Source of the DNA: Colwellia sp. M166
GTDB lineage: Bacteria > Pseudomonadota > Gammaproteobacteria > Enterobacterales > Alteromonadaceae
Assembly (NCBI RefSeq): GCF_024585285.1
Contig: NZ_CP040755.1
Coordinates: 4,216,001-4,280,000 of the forward strand
Direction: 5' to 3'
Length of the DNA stretch: 64,000 nt
A program made the translations under genes and the position numbers. Shown here one piece after another: positions 47,761 through 57,102 of the stretch. How positions within the stretch are numbered: position 1 is the stretch's first letter; the number at the start of each line of letters is the position of its first letter. Below the pieces are notes generated by a model that did not search any database, had not been told where the DNA came from, and saw only the letters and a program-made list of their open reading frames with translations.

Positions 47761-48642
47761 CTAAGAAGCATCGATAATTTCTATATTTTTTATGTCGATT
47801 AAATTTGAAGAAGAAATAGCTGCTCCTTCGAATTGCTGTACTTTCGGTTCCATAGTCCTATCAAGCATAAGGTTAGAAAAATCAAATAAGTTGGTATCAG
47901 CAAGCTGGGAAAGGCTGACACTTTGAGTACTTTTAAAAATACTTTCAATACGACCTGGAGTTTCCTGATCCCAACCACTAAGCATTTTCTTTATTTTTTT
48001 TCTTTGTAAATTTTCTTGTGAGCCACAAAGGTTACAAGGAATGATAGGGTAGTTATTAATCTCAGCTAATTGCGCAATATCTTTCTCTCGACAATAGGCA
48101 AGCGGTCGAATGATGATGTTGCGTTTATCGTCACTGAGCAGCTTGGGCGGCATGGCTTTCAACTTTGCATTATTGAACATATTCATTAGCAGGGTTTCAA
48201 CGATGTCGTCCATATGATGACCCAAGGCTATTTTGGTTGCGCCAATTTTTTCCGCGAAGCCATACAGCGATCCTCTTCTAAGTCGCGAGCACAAAGAACA
48301 TGTTGTTTTACCTTCAGGAACTTTTTCTTTTACTACAGAATAGGTGTCTTTATCAACAATATAGTAATCAATACCTTTTTGTTTTAGATAGTTAGGTAAA
48401 ATTTCTTCAGGAAAACCTGGCTGTTTTTGGTCTAGGTTAACTGCGACGACTTCGAACTTTATAGGGGCAACACGCTGAAGATGTAGTAAGGTATCAAGCA
48501 TTACGAAAGAATCTTTTCCACCACTCAACCCACAGAATATTTTATCCCCTTCCTCGATCATATTGTAATCAAAAATAGCTTTACCAGTAAGGTGACGGAT
48601 TTTTTTTTCGAGCTTGTTATTAAGGTTATGCTTAGTATTCAT
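47761..48642 (-). CDS. ttcA: Complete TtcA, replacement copy carried by the island
   Basis: The 293-aa protein (from ATG 48642) aligns along its length with the broken host gene: SGGKDSF P-loop, [26 protein letters not shown] with the CxxC Fe-S ligands, [24 protein letters not shown] and [13 protein letters not shown]. All catalytic parts are present. TtcA uses an Fe-S cluster and ATP to thiolate C32 of tRNAs. The codon choice at the crossover differs from the host: GGA AAA GAT here versus GGY AAA GAC in the host. It directly follows the small module gene (68-131 bp). An in-frame start at 48705 would add an unmatched 21-residue tail. Confidence 0.93.
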   Translation of the reverse strand: MNTKHNLNNKLEKKIRHLTGKAIFDYNMIEEGDKIFCGLSGGKDSFVMLDTLLHLQRVAPIKFEVVAVNLDQKQPGFPEEILPNYLKQKGIDYYIVDKDTYSVVKEKVPEGKTTCSLCSRLRRGSLYGFAEKIGATKIALGHHMDDIVETLLMNMFNNAKLKAMPPKLLSDDKRNIIIRPLAYCREKDIAQLAEINNYPIIPCNLCGSQENLQRKKIKKMLSGWDQETPGRIESIFKSTQSVSLSQLADTNLFDFSNLMLDRTMEPKVQQFEGAAISSSNLIDIKNIEIIDAS

Positions 48643-48772
48643 TGCGCTATTATTACCATTAAACGTATGGGGAAATTTTTTCGAAAGGATTCTATCATAG
48701 ACCAAGCTTAACGTAATTCGACTTATGAGGTTTTAATTTTACTTTTTATGCTGACTCCCTCAAAGCCTATAA

Positions 48773-49204
48773 TTAAGTCATATCTTCAGGTCGCTCTCTA
48801 AGAAGCCTATCAATTGATAAATTAGGGATTTCTTCTGCATTTTTAAACATCTTTTCTATAAGTGCATATTGCTCGTCAAGCATCTCTTGCATAACCTCTT
48901 TTTCTACAAGCAGAGCGCTATATTTATTGTAATAATCTATACCAGCTTCAGTGATGTTTTTAACCACGGTACGAGGAAGCGTATGCACTCCTTTGTACCT
49001 ACCTTTTGCGTTTTCAAATTCACGCGTTATTTTATCAAATTTTCTAAGTGTAGGTTTAGTTACGTCAAAATCTAACTCGTGTTTAATTCGCTCAATGACT
49101 AAGTCCCAAGTTACTTTTGAGTTCCATCGTCGAAGTATTGCTACTATCTTGGTCTCTAACTGACGAGTTAATTTTATTCTCCCATCTAAATTAGTTTTTG
49201 CCAT
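48773..49204 (-). CDS. Small coiled-coil protein of the recombinase module (TnpC-like, gene D)
   Basis: The 143-aa protein has a basic N-terminus (MAKTNLDGRIKLTR), a helix-turn-helix-like middle and a long C-terminal helix (about residues 90-135, rich in E, L, M, K). Its position as the last gene of a recombinase set and its size recall TnpC of Tn554, which helps choose orientation of insertion. It overlaps the end of gene C by 14 bp. Confidence 0.65.
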   Translation of the reverse strand: MAKTNLDGRIKLTRQLETKIVAILRRWNSKVTWDLVIERIKHELDFDVTKPTLRKFDKITREFENAKGRYKGVHTLPRTVVKNITEAGIDYYNKYSALLVEKEVMQEMLDEQYALIEKMFKNAEEIPNLSIDRLLRERPEDMT

Positions 49205-50561
49205 TTTTAACCCCGTAACTACTCAATAAGTTCTCTAACCTTTGATTTGAAGTGGCTTTCTTTGTTTTTGTACTATCAATTAAAATTTTTAATGATTTAC
49301 TAGTATCTTCAAGTGATAATTGTCTCACTGCTATGTCCGCTGTATCTAAGTTTTGTACCCTGAACTCTAATGCTGTTAAATCACCAGCCATCCTAACGCT
49401 TGATCCATCAGGGACTGCCGGATTTTCAAGGATTTCTATCAAAACCTTTAGTACAGATGTTTTATTTAAGTGAGTTTTATACCATTCTTGAGAGGCTTTA
49501 TTTACTGCAAAATCTTTATGTGATTCCACAGTACTAAGTCTTTCCATTTGAACATCTAAATCATACTTTAGAAGCTTTAATCCCTTTTCATCACCTTTGA
49601 TATAACACATTTCATTACAACCAAAACAACTTGTCATAAAATCGTTTAAGAAACGACAAGGCATAGTAACCAAATCTTGAATGCATACACCTTCTGACAT
49701 AATTGTTGCAGGTAATTTACGTATATCTTTAATTTTTTTAATACTAGTAAACTTAATGTCGGAAGATGGTTCCATCTCTGATTTATTAACAAGGATAGAG
49801 TTTATTTGCTTGGCATTATCTTCATCAATTGTATGAATATATTCATACGCTTGGTCTGCATCCTTTCTACCTGACCACAGATTAATAACTGAGATTGGTA
49901 TGCCGCTTTCTTTAGCGTGATGGTTAACCCAGTGCCTTAGTTGGTGAGGGGCAAATCCCATACCTTCTAACCCCACCAAGGCCAGTGCCGATTCAATCCA
50001 TTTTCGATTGTAATGTGGCCTTTTAGTTGAAATTTGCAAGCTATACATACTAGGAATAGGGACTATGTTAGTATTAAATGTATTGTTTATTCTTCCTTCT
50101 CTCCTTTTGTTAAGTGTTAATGACGTGAAAACAAACATAGCTTCTGATACTTTGGTTTTTACATTTTTACCTCGAGTAATGTTTTCCACTGAGCCATTTA
50201 CAAATTTATTTGATTCTATGATTAAGTCAGATAGTTGCGTTAATGTTGTACTATCTTTTCCTTTAAACAGGTAATCTTTAAAAGGTTCAAAACTTTGGTG
50301 TCGGGAGGCGTAAAGATGTTGAATTCCGAGAGTCGACTTTCTATATAGCGAAATAATGGAGGAGTCACTTAATATTAAGGCATCATTGTCAATGTTTTGT
50401 AAATAGTTAAATCTTTTCCAATGAATTGGTCTATTAATCTTTATGTTCTCATCGTGTTGTCCATCAACTGGCAGTATTGGCTCTTCATCGTAAAGTCCTA
50501 TAATCAAACCAAGATGAAATATATTTGCATATTCTCTCCAGCTTTGATCACCCAATGGCAT
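49191..50561 (-). pseudogene. Tyrosine recombinase C, C-terminal part (split by IS21-type element)
   Basis: About 456 codons carry the second half of the catalytic domain: box II HQLRHWVNHH and the nucleophile region DADQAYEYIHT (Tyr). A Cys set follows, as in B (CFGCNEMC). The first half with box I Arg lies at 53099-54133. Removing the IS would join them into a protein of roughly 790 aa. Since the catalytic residues are on different fragments, the gene is likely dead as it stands. Its stop overlaps the start of D by 14 bp. Confidence 0.85.
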
Positions 50562-50743
50562 TAACTTTGATCGCTTATTCTCATTAAGCTTTGATCACTA
50601 AAATCACTTGTAAATGATCACTTTTGTGCTCTTAATGATTTTGCCGATCAAAGCTTAATACCACTCGTCACTGAGTTCATGTTTTATCAATTTTTGTAGG
50701 TATGTTAAACCGTTATCTAAATCGTTTGGTGAGGATAACAATA

Positions 50744-52264
50744 ATGGCAACAAAACCTATATCTATGAGTAAATTACATTCTATTTTACGGCTGAAGTAC
50801 TCAGCAAAGTTATCTCATCGAGAGATCGCAAGAAGCTTAAATATTTCGCCTGGCACCGTCGCAAATTATGTTAAAAAGGCGAATGAATTAGGCTTTAATC
50901 AATGGCCAATTCCAGAGGAGCAGCAACAAAATTCGTTTCTCAATACCAAACTAAGGCGCTTCTCAACACGTAAGAAAAGATACCCAACGCCTGATTGGTT
51001 AAGTATCAATAAGGATTTAAAACAACATAAACTCTTAACATTGCAGCTCGTGTTTGATGAGTTACTTGAAAAAGTGGGCGAGCCTTATTACAGCTACAGT
51101 CACTTCTGCCGTGCTTATAAGCAGTGGTTAGGTACGCAGCGGCTATCCATGCGTCAGCAGCATAAAGGCGGTGAAAAACTGTTTGTCGATTATTGTGGTC
51201 CCACAATTGCCATCACTTGCCCTACGACACAGGAAAAACGTACCGCTCAGGTATTTGTTGCTGTACTAGGCGCATCAAATTATACCTATGCTGAGGCAAC
51301 CTATAGTCAACAACTTGAAGATTGGGTGATGAGTCATGCCCGTTGCTTTGAGTTTTTAGGTGGTGTTCCTGACGTTGTTATTCCCGACAACCTCAGAAGT
51401 GCGGTGAGTAAAACTTGTCGCTACGAGCCTGACCTAAACCCGACATACCACCAGCTAGCAGAGTACTTTAATGTCGCTGTCATACCCGCTAGACCTTATA
51501 AACCCAAAGATAAATCCAAAGCTGAGGTCGGTGTACAAATTGTAGAGCGTTGGATCATGGCGCGTTTGCGTCACCAAACCTTTTATAGTTTAGCGCAATT
51601 AAATCATGAAATAGCAAAGTTACTTGACGTGATGAACAATAAGGTGATGAAGCAATACCAACAATCACGCAAGCAGCTATTTGATTTAGTCGATAAAAAT
51701 GCATTAAAACCATTGCCTGAGAACCCTTATCAATACACACAAATCAAAACGGTGCGTGTACACATTGATTATCATGTTGACATAGAAAAACACTACTACA
51801 GCGTGCCACATCAATGGGTTAAGAAACAATTGCGTGCACACATCACCAATCAACTCGTACAGCTTTATCATCACGATACCTTGATTGCGCAACATCCAAG
51901 GTCGAACCGTTTAGGCGGACATACAACACAGGCACATCATATGCCAAAGGCGCATCAAAAACAGCATGAGCAGTCACCAATAAACTTACGCTCATGGGCA
52001 TTGAGTATCGGTGATTATACCCATCAGGTTGTTGAATTACTGCTTAATAGAAAACGCCATCCTGAGCAAGCTTACCGCAGCTGTTTAGGCGTGTTGAGTT
52101 TAGCTAAAACCTACTCAAAACCACGCCTCGAACAAGCATGTTATCGGGCAATCAGTATGAATACGACCACGCTTAGATCAATTAAACAGATATTAAAAAA
52201 AAGGGTTAGATCAGCAACCCTTACCCACACAGCAAACAGAGCCAGAAAAATCAGTCAAACATAG
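50744..52264 (+). CDS. istA: IS21 transposase IstA
   Basis: The 506-aa protein (ATG 50744, GAGGAT box) starts with a helix-turn-helix (HREIARSLNISPGTVANYVKK) and carries the DDE core (FVDYCGPT, PDNLRSAV, KDKSKAEVGVQ). It should cut and join the IS ends. It is intact, with the typical IstA length of about 500 aa, and is followed by istB. Confidence 0.92.
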   Translation: MATKPISMSKLHSILRLKYSAKLSHREIARSLNISPGTVANYVKKANELGFNQWPIPEEQQQNSFLNTKLRRFSTRKKRYPTPDWLSINKDLKQHKLLTLQLVFDELLEKVGEPYYSYSHFCRAYKQWLGTQRLSMRQQHKGGEKLFVDYCGPTIAITCPTTQEKRTAQVFVAVLGASNYTYAEATYSQQLEDWVMSHARCFEFLGGVPDVVIPDNLRSAVSKTCRYEPDLNPTYHQLAEYFNVAVIPARPYKPKDKSKAEVGVQIVERWIMARLRHQTFYSLAQLNHEIAKLLDVMNNKVMKQYQQSRKQLFDLVDKNALKPLPENPYQYTQIKTVRVHIDYHVDIEKHYYSVPHQWVKKQLRAHITNQLVQLYHHDTLIAQHPRSNRLGGHTTQAHHMPKAHQKQHEQSPINLRSWALSIGDYTHQVVELLLNRKRHPEQAYRSCLGVLSLAKTYSKPRLEQACYRAISMNTTTLRSIKQILKKRVRSATLTHTANRARKISQT

Positions 52265-52306
52265 CAACATACGTGGCACAGATTACTACCATTAAGGAAT
52301 ACCAAC

Positions 52307-53062
52307 ATGATAGACACCATTAATCAGCAACTTCAACTGCTCAAGTTATCGGGTATAAAGCAAGCACTCAAGCAACAGCTTGAACAGCCAAACCTATATC
52401 AAGAGCAAAGCTTTATAGAGCGCATCAGTTTATTGCTCACACATGAAATTGATACACGTGATGAAAGAAAAATCGATCGACTTGTACGACAAGCTAAATT
52501 CAGGTTACCGGGTCAATTAAACCAACTCATTTACTCGCCGAAGCGCAACCTAGATAAAACGCAAATACGTAGTCTCAGCCAAAGTACCTGGCTGAGTTTA
52601 CATCAGAATATATTAATCACGGGCGCAACAGGTTGTGGCAAAACATACCTAGCGTGTGCCTTAGGCCATGAACATTGCCTACAAGGTAAAAGCGTTTTTT
52701 ATATTCGGCTAAAAGAATTACTTGAAAGTCTATTCCTAGCACAGGCCGATGGCAGTTATCGAAAGTTACTGAGTAAACTCATTAAAGTCGACTTACTTAT
52801 TTTAGATGATTGGGGGCTTGAGCCACTCAGTGCTCAACAGAGAAGTGACTTACTTGAATTAATTGATGCGAGGTATGGTTATAAATCACACATCATTATT
52901 AGTCAGTTACCACAGGAAAACTGGCATGAAATGATCGGAGAATCAACGCACGCTGATGCTATTTTAGACAGGCTTATTCATGGTGCAATCAAGGTGAATT
53001 TAAAAGGAGAATCGATACGAAAACAGTTAAATAAATTGACTGATGATGATCAGTTAAGTTAG
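52307..53062 (+). CDS. istB: IS21 helper ATPase IstB
   Basis: The 251-aa AAA+ protein has Walker A GATGCGKTY near residues 105-113 and Walker B LLILDDWG near 163-170. IstB selects targets and stimulates IstA. It starts 42 bp after istA. Confidence 0.92.
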   Translation: MIDTINQQLQLLKLSGIKQALKQQLEQPNLYQEQSFIERISLLLTHEIDTRDERKIDRLVRQAKFRLPGQLNQLIYSPKRNLDKTQIRSLSQSTWLSLHQNILITGATGCGKTYLACALGHEHCLQGKSVFYIRLKELLESLFLAQADGSYRKLLSKLIKVDLLILDDWGLEPLSAQQRSDLLELIDARYGYKSHIIISQLPQENWHEMIGESTHADAILDRLIHGAIKVNLKGESIRKQLNKLTDDDQLS

Positions 53063-53098
53063 TTTAAGAATGGCTCTACAAAATGATAAATCAAGTGA

Positions 53099-54133
53099 TC
53101 AAAGCTGATGAGAATCGGTGATCAAAGTCATGAGAATACGCAATATATTGGTTTTTGACTGAAAATTTAAATTAGGGTAGGTATCTATTTCATATTTATA
53201 ATTGGGGTATTCCTCCATCACATTGTTCAACGAAAGAGAAGGGTTAGCCATAAAGAATGAAAGTATTTTGGCTGGCAAAGATTCTTTTTCTATTACTTCA
53301 AAAATTCTTTCTACATTATCTTTAAGTACGCTAAGTAACATAGTGAGGTTGTCAGGATAGTTTTTAGAGCCTTTCCAGAAGAGAAAATGTGATACTTTTG
53401 ATTTTTCGTCACTTTTTATATTAGTATCTATATGTGTTTTTATTTTTTGGGCTGGCAAGCCCCAAATTTCTACGTCTAACCTTGACGGTGTTGCCATTCC
53501 TAAGGTACAAAAAGCTATGGCTAAATATTCTTGAGGGTATGCTTTAAACCCATACTTTTTTAAACCGTCATCAGAATAAAGCTCGTTATATGCAACACCA
53601 ATAGCTGCTACTTGCTCGTCGGAGATTAACATTTTTGAATGGCGAAGATCTTCTTCTTCAGGACTTCTATTTCGATTATCTTTTACTGTTGGCGGGATTA
53701 AATTTTCAGGTATTAATTGGTTTTTTTTACACCAATTCCAGAAGTGATATCCATTCTTAATTGAATAGTTTAATTTTTTAAATGAAGCTAAAAGAAATAA
53801 GAAGTCTTCTTGTTCAATGTTATAAATTCTTTTGTTTAGGTGATTACAGGCTCGAAACGCATATTGTATTGATATTTGAATTTCTTCATGGCTTAAATTA
53901 CGATTTACAAATTCAATAGCAAAAGCCCTTGCTACATCAAATCTACTTTCTTTGGAGTTATTAACCCATTTGGAAAAGCGTAAAAGCGTTCTTTTTTTAT
54001 TTGGGAAGCAGGCCCAGTCATCATACCAATCAGCAATACCACTGCCATCACATTTATGCATTAAGTTTGTTTTCTCAAAACTTTGCTTTGCTTGTTTTAC
54101 TAGATTTTCTTCAAACTGTTTAAACTTGTTCAT
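53099..54133 (-). pseudogene. Tyrosine recombinase C, N-terminal part (split by IS21-type element)
   Basis: About 340 codons cover the core-binding region and catalytic box I Arg (ATPSRLDVEIWGL). The last codons are in the IS end and lead to a stop, so the protein lacks box II and the tyrosine. ATG 54133 overlaps the stop of B by 14 bp, meaning that translation was coupled. Confidence 0.82.
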
Positions 54134-55724
54134 CTAAGCTATCTCCGACAATAACTAACTGCTCTTTTTGTAAATGGATAACTGCCAAAATACGTTTGAT
54201 GATGGCTTTGATTTCAAATAATTGGTGGTGATTAGAGCCTACCTTTTCAAGGAAACCTTGTTTAGCTTGAGCTTTGATCAATTGTGATTGATGGTCTGCT
54301 TCAATAAAAGGAATGAATAAATCTGCCCCACATGCATAACACCCCAGCGGGGCCCCTAGTTTTTTTGTACAACCAGAACATCCAGTGTCCTTTTTTACTC
54401 CCCCTATCTCTCTCCCAAACTCATCGGTATAAGTTTTAGCAAAATGTTCGTTATAATCTTGTCGAGTCCATTTAAAGGATATGTCTAACAAGTTACATTT
54501 AGAAAATAGTTCATTGATTAGGTGTCTTGATTGTTTAGTTAAGTCTTTATAATTTTTAACTGCAGGTATGGTTACTCCTGTTAAGCGCGCTAGTGCAGCA
54601 TTATTTAAATCTAACTCCGTACCTCGAGTAATTGTTGTGTGCCTAACTCTGTTAATACTGAAAGTTGCTGAACCCATGTTCCCAGCAAGGTTACGATGAA
54701 GTAAATCGGAGTGCATATTGGGCAAGATTAGGTCATTTTTAGACTTAATTGACAAAAGATCAGGGAAGAGAGGTAAACATTCCCAGGGAACTTGTTTGAA
54801 CACCGTTTTTAACGTGTCGCAATAGCTTTTAATCAATGCCTTATAGTCCACTAAATAATTAATAATAATCTGAGAAAATACTTCGGAGAATGGAAAGAAA
54901 TCTCCTTCTGGTTTTGATCTGAATCCAGCATCATTTATTTTTGATTTATGAAATAAAATTGAAATAAGTTTTTGGTCAATCTGAATGTCATCATTATTGA
55001 TACCATACTCAGATAGGTCACATACTTTACATTGACATAGTTGCGCGCCTCTACGACTACTAATCAAGGCAATAGTCCTACAAATAGCTGCTGAATAGGC
55101 TAGAAAAGTAGTGTCTTGCTTTTTTGCAAGCCACTTACTTCGGTTAAAAGAAACATCTATTAAAGCTCTATCAATATGAGCATTAAATTCAGTGTCAGAA
55201 TAAGCGCCATTGACAGGGTCATGAGGATTGACCTTCTCGTCTGGAAGATTCTCTTTGCACCAATCTCTCTGAGTTTCAAACTCTTTATTTAAAAATATAT
55301 CGTGTAAAACTAAAAATATATAATTGAGATTTTTTTTATGCGAGGTAGTCAGTTGCGCATAACTACCTTTTAAAAAAGGCGAATCTGAAATTATTTGAAA
55401 TCCATATTTACTGATTAATTTACAAATTACCCCCATACGTGATTCTGTTGTTCCCGCAGCCATTGTTTTGGCCCAATATTTAAATACCTTAAGAAGCATT
55501 TGTGTATTTTCATAAGACAACTCTAAATTATATAAACGTTTTAAATCTGTTGTTAGTCCACGAGTTGATAGAGTTGTTAGTTGCCACCTTTCAGAATATA
55601 TTTTATTAACCAAGTCTGCGCTTGTGATGAAAGTAGCGTTTAGATCTCCGCCATTCAAACGGACGTTGGCTAAAAATTTTTTATATGGTGATGGTTGAGT
55701 ACCTTTGTAATATTTTTTTGGCAT
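54120..55724 (-). CDS. Tyrosine recombinase B of the island module
   Basis: The 534-aa protein has box I R (SSRRGAQLCQ, Arg225), box II as NRVRHTTITRG (R361-H362, with Asn in place of the first His), and the likely nucleophile Tyr392 in VKNYKD. A Cys cluster near residues 449-465 (CSGC... CYAC) suggests a zinc site. It appears intact. It is the middle recombinase of A-B-C-D, preceded by the IS3-type insertion and overlapping C by 14 bp. Confidence 0.83.
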   Translation of the reverse strand: MPKKYYKGTQPSPYKKFLANVRLNGGDLNATFITSADLVNKIYSERWQLTTLSTRGLTTDLKRLYNLELSYENTQMLLKVFKYWAKTMAAGTTESRMGVICKLISKYGFQIISDSPFLKGSYAQLTTSHKKNLNYIFLVLHDIFLNKEFETQRDWCKENLPDEKVNPHDPVNGAYSDTEFNAHIDRALIDVSFNRSKWLAKKQDTTFLAYSAAICRTIALISSRRGAQLCQCKVCDLSEYGINNDDIQIDQKLISILFHKSKINDAGFRSKPEGDFFPFSEVFSQIIINYLVDYKALIKSYCDTLKTVFKQVPWECLPLFPDLLSIKSKNDLILPNMHSDLLHRNLAGNMGSATFSINRVRHTTITRGTELDLNNAALARLTGVTIPAVKNYKDLTKQSRHLINELFSKCNLLDISFKWTRQDYNEHFAKTYTDEFGREIGGVKKDTGCSGCTKKLGAPLGCYACGADLFIPFIEADHQSQLIKAQAKQGFLEKVGSNHHQLFEIKAIIKRILAVIHLQKEQLVIVGDSLDEQV

Positions 55725-55873
55725 TAGGTAACCTTTTATGAAGTAAGTTTAATAAAGAGTTAAAGCTAAAATATGAGTACGCTTAAACTGAAGTATTTCT
55801 GCTGATTACCCTAGAGCTAATTTCCCTTTGGCGGGAGAGGTGTGACCTGGTCAAGTAAATTCAGTCACCCTAG

Positions 55874-56752
55874 TTAAGCTACTTTTTCTAACTCATTAAT
55901 TTTTAATTCAAAATCATTTGGGCTTTGATACCCTAAGTAAGAGTGTAGTCGCTTACTGTTGTACCACATGGTTATGTAATTCATTATATCTTGTTGCGCT
56001 TCATAGCGTGTTTCATAATTTCTCCAATGAACACGCTCTTGCTTTAGGCTACCAAAGAAGCTTTCAGCAACGGCATTATCCCAACAGCAGCCCTTTTTAC
56101 TCATACTGCCAATAAAGCCATTGTTATTAAGTAATTTTCGGTACTGGTGGCTTGCATATTGAACACCTTGATCGGAATGAACAATAAGTCCTTTCTCTGG
56201 GCTTCTTTGCCAAACAGCCATCGTTAGTGCATCACAGACAAGTTGAGCTTTCATTCTTGACCCCATGCTCCAGCCAACAACTTTGCGAGCGTATAGGTCG
56301 ATAACAACCGCTAAATAGAGCCAACCTTCCGCAGTCCAAATATAAGTGATATCACCAACAAACACTTGATTTGGCTGCTCTGTGATGAAATTTTGCTCAA
56401 GCTCATTTTTATAAAGCGGCTTATTGTGATTGCTATTGGTTGTTGCTTTATATTTCTTTTTGTAACGAACCCAAACATTAGCCTCTTTCATTAATTTGGC
56501 TACTGTCCATCGGCTTACGCGGAAACTCAACGCATTCAGTACCGCTTTAATACGTCTTTCGCCATAGGTATTGTCACTAAATTTGGCAATATCCTTTACT
56601 AACTCAAGCATCTCTTGGTGTGTTGAATCACTTGGCTTATCTAATTTACGCTTTTGATAACTATAATAGTTATTGCTTTTTACACCCAATATTCGGCACA
56701 TAAGTACCACAGGCCAGATCTTCTTATGATGGGTAATAAACGAATATTTCAC
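55874..56752 (-). CDS. IS3 transposase OrfB (DDE domain)
   Basis: The 292-aa product has the DDE triad: D in VGDITYIW, D in HSDQGVQYAS, and E in KQERVHW. The preceding helical region has HTH_21-like features. It is normally made as an OrfAB fusion by -1 frameshifting at the A6G run (56781-56787, minus strand). It seems intact. Confidence 0.92.
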   Translation of the reverse strand: MKYSFITHHKKIWPVVLMCRILGVKSNNYYSYQKRKLDKPSDSTHQEMLELVKDIAKFSDNTYGERRIKAVLNALSFRVSRWTVAKLMKEANVWVRYKKKYKATTNSNHNKPLYKNELEQNFITEQPNQVFVGDITYIWTAEGWLYLAVVIDLYARKVVGWSMGSRMKAQLVCDALTMAVWQRSPEKGLIVHSDQGVQYASHQYRKLLNNNGFIGSMSKKGCCWDNAVAESFFGSLKQERVHWRNYETRYEAQQDIMNYITMWYNSKRLHSYLGYQSPNDFELKINELEKVA

Positions 56753-57041
56753 TTCGTTTCTTTTGCAAAGAAGACCGTCGCTTTTTTAATATCTCACGCT
56801 CCATCTCCAGGCGCTTTACTTGGGCTTTTAATTTACGTATTTCTTCTTGATCAGGTGTTAGCTTACCGTTACCTCGAAAAGCTTGACCATCTTCTTGTTC
56901 TGCTTCTTTGATCCAGCGGCCAAGCATTTGATTTCCAATACCTAGATTTCTGCTCGCTTCAGATACACTAATATTTTGATCTCTGACTAAAGAAATTGCA
57001 TCAAGTTTAAACTCTTTGGTGTATTTTTTACGTTTTGTCAT
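56724..57041 (-). CDS. IS3 OrfA (helix-turn-helix)
   Basis: The 105-aa protein begins MTKRKKYTKEFKLDAISLV and has the Tnp_1 helix-turn-helix (SVSEASRNLGIGNQMLGRWIKEAE) and a leucine-zipper-like end (KRLEMEREILKK). Its stop lies beyond the slippery A6G run, so ribosomes can shift into OrfB. Confidence 0.92.
   Translation of the reverse strand: MTKRKKYTKEFKLDAISLVRDQNISVSEASRNLGIGNQMLGRWIKEAEQEDGQAFRGNGKLTPDQEEIRKLKAQVKRLEMEREILKKRRSSLQKKRSEIFVYYPS
56781..56787 (-). other. A6G ribosomal frameshift site of the IS3 element
   Basis: On the minus strand the sequence AAAAAAG lies where OrfA and OrfB overlap. IS3-family transposases are made by -1 slippage at such sites. Confidence 0.7.
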
Positions 57042-57102
57042 TTATGTTCTCCAGTTAAGGTTATTATGTCTTAACTGGGGTAGTCGAATCCATTAAACCA
57101 CG

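Larger units (their letters stand above)
50562..53130 (+). mobile_element. IS21 family element (approximate limits)
   Basis: The two-gene istA-istB unit is flanked by several related inverted copies of TGATCAAAGC and TGAGAAT, the multiple terminal repeats typical of IS21. Left copies lie near 50555-50604 and right copies near 53095-53130. Limits are approximate because the outer nucleotides could not be resolved. It is inserted in recombinase C. Confidence 0.85.
55856..57092 (-). mobile_element. IS3 family element
   Basis: Terminal inverted repeats of 23 bp lie at 55856-55878 and 57070-57092, sharing ACCC and AGTTAAG at their inner parts, with seven differences. The two overlapping reading frames and the A6G slippery site are typical of IS3. 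Total length about 1.24 kb. It lies in the gap between A and B and does not cut either coding region. No clear target duplication was seen. Confidence 0.9.
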
